From positions 1-28,357 of the IMG/VR virus record IMGVR_UViG_3300037185_000069: a stretch of 28,357 nt of DNA; one strand, 5' to 3'. The notes under the pieces are model-generated. The model worked only from the letters and a program-made list of their open reading frames with translations, had not been told where the DNA came from and made no database searches. This stretch comes from a virus. The translations under genes were made by a program, and so were the position numbers. Positions 27,054 to 28,357 of this stretch are shown one piece after another (positions within the stretch are counted from its first letter, which is position 1; the number at the start of each line of letters is the position of its first letter).

Positions 27054-27148
27054 GCCTCCGTAGTTTAACGGTTAGAACGCTAGCCTTATAAGCTAGATAA
27101 GCACTAGATTAGTGCACGGTATTGGTTCAAATCCAGTCGGAGGTACCA
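27054..27148 (+). tRNA. tRNA-Ile (anticodon UAU) with long variable arm
   Basis: Acceptor GCCTCCG/CGGAGGT, A, encoded CCA. Anticodon stem CTAGC/GCTAG with loop CTTATAA gives UAU, which reads AUA. T arm ATTGG-TTCAAAT-CCAGT. The variable region is about 24 nt with a perfect GCACT/AGTGC hairpin, which is Ser/Leu/Tyr size but on an Ile anticodon. Confidence 0.88.
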
Positions 27149-27151
27149 GAT

Positions 27152-27232
27152 TGCGGTGTGATAGAAACGGCATCTTGCCATGCTCATAACGTGGTGCCTT
27201 TGGCCTACTTGGTTCGACTCCAAGCTCCGCTA
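27152..27232 (+). tRNA. tRNA-Met-like (anticodon CAU), divergent
   Basis: Good T arm (CTTGG-TTCGACT-CCAAG) and anticodon arm (CCATG/CGTGG, loop CTCATAA, CAU). The acceptor TGCGGTG/CTCCGCT has two T-T mismatches, the D arm folds poorly, CCA is not encoded, and the variable region is about 13 nt with GCC/GGC. It could be Met, lysidine-type Ile, or decaying. Confidence 0.55.
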
Positions 27233-27399
27233 GAACGTCATAGTAAACGCCTCCACGCGGCGACGTTCGGATAACGCTAAGTTTACTAATTTGTGCCGGT
27301 GGCTAGGGCGCCGGGATAAAATAACAAAAACGGAGTTGCGGCTGTGTTTCCTTTCATTTTAAAGGATAGCGGTTTGTGACGATACGGATACCCAGCATT
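27233..27399 (+). ncRNA. Structured non-coding stretch between tRNAs
   Basis: There is no ORF. GAACGTC (27233-27239) pairs with GACGTTC (27262-27268); AGTAAAC (27242-27248), inside that loop, pairs with GTTTACT (27281-27287). These pairings interleave as a pseudoknot, and CGCC/GGCG (27248-27251, 27259-27262) is a competing hairpin. Further along are a CCGG...CCGG hairpin (about 27296-27317) and TCCTTT/AAAGGA. No known family is recognised. Confidence 0.4.
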
Positions 27400-27516
27400 G
27401 CCACTGTGGCGGAATTGGAAGACGCAGCAGACTTTTTCACAGCGGATAATAAATTTATCCGTTGACCAAAATCTGCTTCCTTAACAGGAGTGTGGGTTCG
27501 ACTCCCACCAGTGGCA
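27400..27516 (+). tRNA. tRNA-Leu with a 33-nt insertion in the anticodon loop
   Basis: Class II tRNA-Leu body: acceptor GCCACTG/CAGTGGC, D arm GCG...CGC with GGAATTGGAA, variable hairpin TCCT/AGGA, T arm GTGGG-TTCGACT-CCCAC, discriminator A, no encoded CCA. The anticodon stem GCAGA (27427-27431)/TCTGC (27472-27476) encloses 40 nt rather than 7. Removing 27435-27467 leaves loop CTTAAAA (UAA, Leu); a boundary shifted by one base would give CAA, also Leu. The insert has a CGGATAA/TTATCCG hairpin with a TAAA loop. Confidence 0.75.
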
Positions 27517-27522
27517 CATTTT

Positions 27523-27795
27523 ATGAAGTGGTTAGCTGTTCTTTCTATTGTAATACTCTATGGCTTTGTGGCTAACGCCCAATCAACCAATGGGATAAAC
27601 ATTTACAATTCTAAAGTAACCATAAACAACTATTATGTTGTTCAAGGAACGAACGCCGTTCAGCAAACAAATTCAGTAGCAGAAAAAAAATTCGTGGTCA
27701 TTCCTCAAGAAGCTATTGATCGCCTTCGATGGGAAGGCATGTTAGAACAAAGAAGACGAGCGGCTTTCGGGTCGTTTCTAAGACAACGATATTAA
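27523..27795 (+). CDS. Small exported protein, 90 aa
   Basis: MKWLAVLSIVILYGFVANAQ is a Sec signal peptide with cleavage after ANA. The mature part is Asn/Gln-rich and beta-like (GINIYNSKVTINNYYVVQGT) followed by a basic helix (DRLRWEGMLEQRRRAAFG). It lies between two Leu tRNAs, 6 nt after one and 1 nt before the other, so its mRNA must be cut out by tRNA processing or transcribed on its own. The function is unknown. Confidence 0.65.
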   Translation: MKWLAVLSIVILYGFVANAQSTNGINIYNSKVTINNYYVVQGTNAVQQTNSVAEKKFVVIPQEAIDRLRWEGMLEQRRRAAFGSFLRQRY

Positions 27796-27796
27796 T

Positions 27797-27873
27797 GGCA
27801 CCGTAGCCCAATGGCAGGAGGCAATAGTTTCAAAAACTATCCAGTGTCGGTTCGAGTCCGACCGGTGCTACCA
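27797..27873 (+). tRNA. tRNA with anticodon CAA (Leu) on a class I body
   Basis: Acceptor GGCACCG/CGGTGCT, A, encoded CCA. D stem GCC/GGC. Anticodon stem ATAGT/ACTAT, loop TTCAAAA gives CAA, which reads UUG. T arm GTCGG-TTCGAGT-CCGAC. The variable region is only 5 nt, although Leu tRNAs of bacteria are class II. Confidence 0.85.
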
Positions 27874-27904
27874 TTCTTCTAAATTCTCACATTTGATAAT
27901 TTCA

Positions 27905-27933
27905 TTGACTTCTACGATTTTTCGTTGTATAGT
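27905..27933 (+). promoter_or_regulatory. sigma70-type promoter, plus strand
   Basis: TTGACT (27905-27910), 17 nt, TATAGT (27928-27933), then 7 nt to ATG 27941. Same geometry as the minus-strand set. Confidence 0.75.
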
Positions 27934-27940
27934 AATCCCC

Positions 27941-28204
27941 ATGAAGAAACAGTTAAAGGCGGACATTGCGGAAACTCAGGATACAAATCAAGCAAAGCCT
28001 GACAATAGAGTATCTTTATTTTGGGTTGACAAAGACCAGTCAGAACAAATGATTAAATTTGCTGACAGCCATTCACATTGTCAACGTGGAGCCATCGGCG
28101 GTGCCATCACCTATTGTTTCAGCCCAACGTCTTTAGGTGTTGTAATGGTAGTAAAATGCCATTGTGGAGCAGAACTTGACGTAACAAAATACTTCGATTG
28201 GTAA
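27941..28204 (+). CDS. Unknown 87-aa protein
   Basis: MKKQLKADIAETQDTNQAKP begins a basic, disordered N-terminus. The second half (GAIGGAITYCFSPTSLGVVM, CHCGAELDVTKYFDW) has a CxC and looks like a small domain that may bind metal. The start is fixed by a promoter -10 ending 7 nt upstream; the earlier frame from 27893 precedes the promoter. The function is unknown. Confidence 0.65.
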   Translation: MKKQLKADIAETQDTNQAKPDNRVSLFWVDKDQSEQMIKFADSHSHCQRGAIGGAITYCFSPTSLGVVMVVKCHCGAELDVTKYFDW

Positions 28205-28205
28205 T

Positions 28206-28357
28206 ATGGACCTCTACAAGCGATACTCACTGGATAGCATCTTAACAAAGCAACTGTAAAACTTGCTCAAGAAATTTTTGTATTCAACGAAACTTGGACA
28301 ATTGAAAAACTCCAATCAGTAGCAAATGCGGTAACTTACACAACCGATAATGGACAA
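28206..28357 (+). pseudogene. Gene start with an apparent frame break, runs off the window
   Basis: ATG 28206 starts 1 nt after the previous stop and reads MDLYKRYSLDSILTKQL before TAA 28257. From about 28250 the -1 frame is open to the window end with coding-like sequence (ATVKLAQEIFVFNETWTIEK and more). Joining ...ILTK to ATVKLAQ needs one base change. It could be a frameshifted gene, a slip site or a sequencing error. Confidence 0.4.

Noticed and set aside
27435-27467. Group I intron in tRNA-Leu
   Set aside because: The insert is 33 nt, far below the size needed for a group I core, although the position matches.

Overview
The window looks like part of the accessory and nucleotide-metabolism region of a large tailed dsDNA phage with an AT-rich genome. 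The evidence is dense gene packing with ATGA/TAATG overlaps, many small unknown ORFs, phage-type enzymes (dCMP deaminase, ThyX, ATP-dependent ligase, DEDDh exonuclease, R2K-type ATP-grasp), eight tRNA genes and an exceptional load of homing endonucleases. Nothing in the sequence fixes the host, and no capsid or tail gene was recognised.

Layout. 1-1.6 kb: minus-strand start of a NadM-type nucleotidyltransferase and a Nudix-like protein separated by a GIY-YIG endonuclease. 1.68-4.03 kb: plus-strand small genes, dCMP deaminase and a J-domain protein, interrupted by a second GIY-YIG gene. 4.0-5.66 kb: an unknown 280-aa gene, an HNH endonuclease and two Arg tRNAs. 5.8-16.1 kb: minus-strand operons of unknowns, a nucleotidyltransferase, a protein with a GatB/YqeY-like tail, ASCH, P-loop, phosphoesterase and exonuclease genes, with two more HNH genes. 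16.1-18.1 kb: LAGLIDADG endonuclease and DNA ligase. 18.1-25.8 kb: methyltransferase, ThyX, ATP-grasp, HNH, AAA ATPase and lipoprotein genes. 25.8-28.36 kb: an EDxHD/Vsr-like endonuclease, then a plus-strand tRNA cluster with small genes between the tRNAs.

Two regulatory patterns organise the window. First, about fifteen sigma70-type promoters (extended -35 GGCTTGACT, usually a 16-nt spacer, then a TATAAT-like -10) sit only 6-11 nt before the start codon of the first gene of an operon. The mRNAs should therefore be leaderless or nearly so; downstream genes are coupled by overlaps. Second, an ATAYTTAT element sits 4-6 nt before the start of most endonuclease loci and a few other genes.

The most striking finding is at 22820-23122. 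A GC-rich 303-bp segment has all the hallmarks of an integron gene cassette: a G|TTAGGC left junction, an attC with GCCTAAC, inverted arms and extrahelical bases, and a G|TTAGAA right junction. It is inserted exactly between the -35 and -10 boxes of one of these phage promoters; removing it restores TTGACT-16 nt-TAAAAT. Other unusual features are a 51-codon basic leader ORF present three times before three different endonuclease families (always with the endonuclease in the +1 frame), a tRNA-Leu with a 33-nt insertion in its anticodon loop, and tRNAs whose variable-arm class does not match their anticodon.
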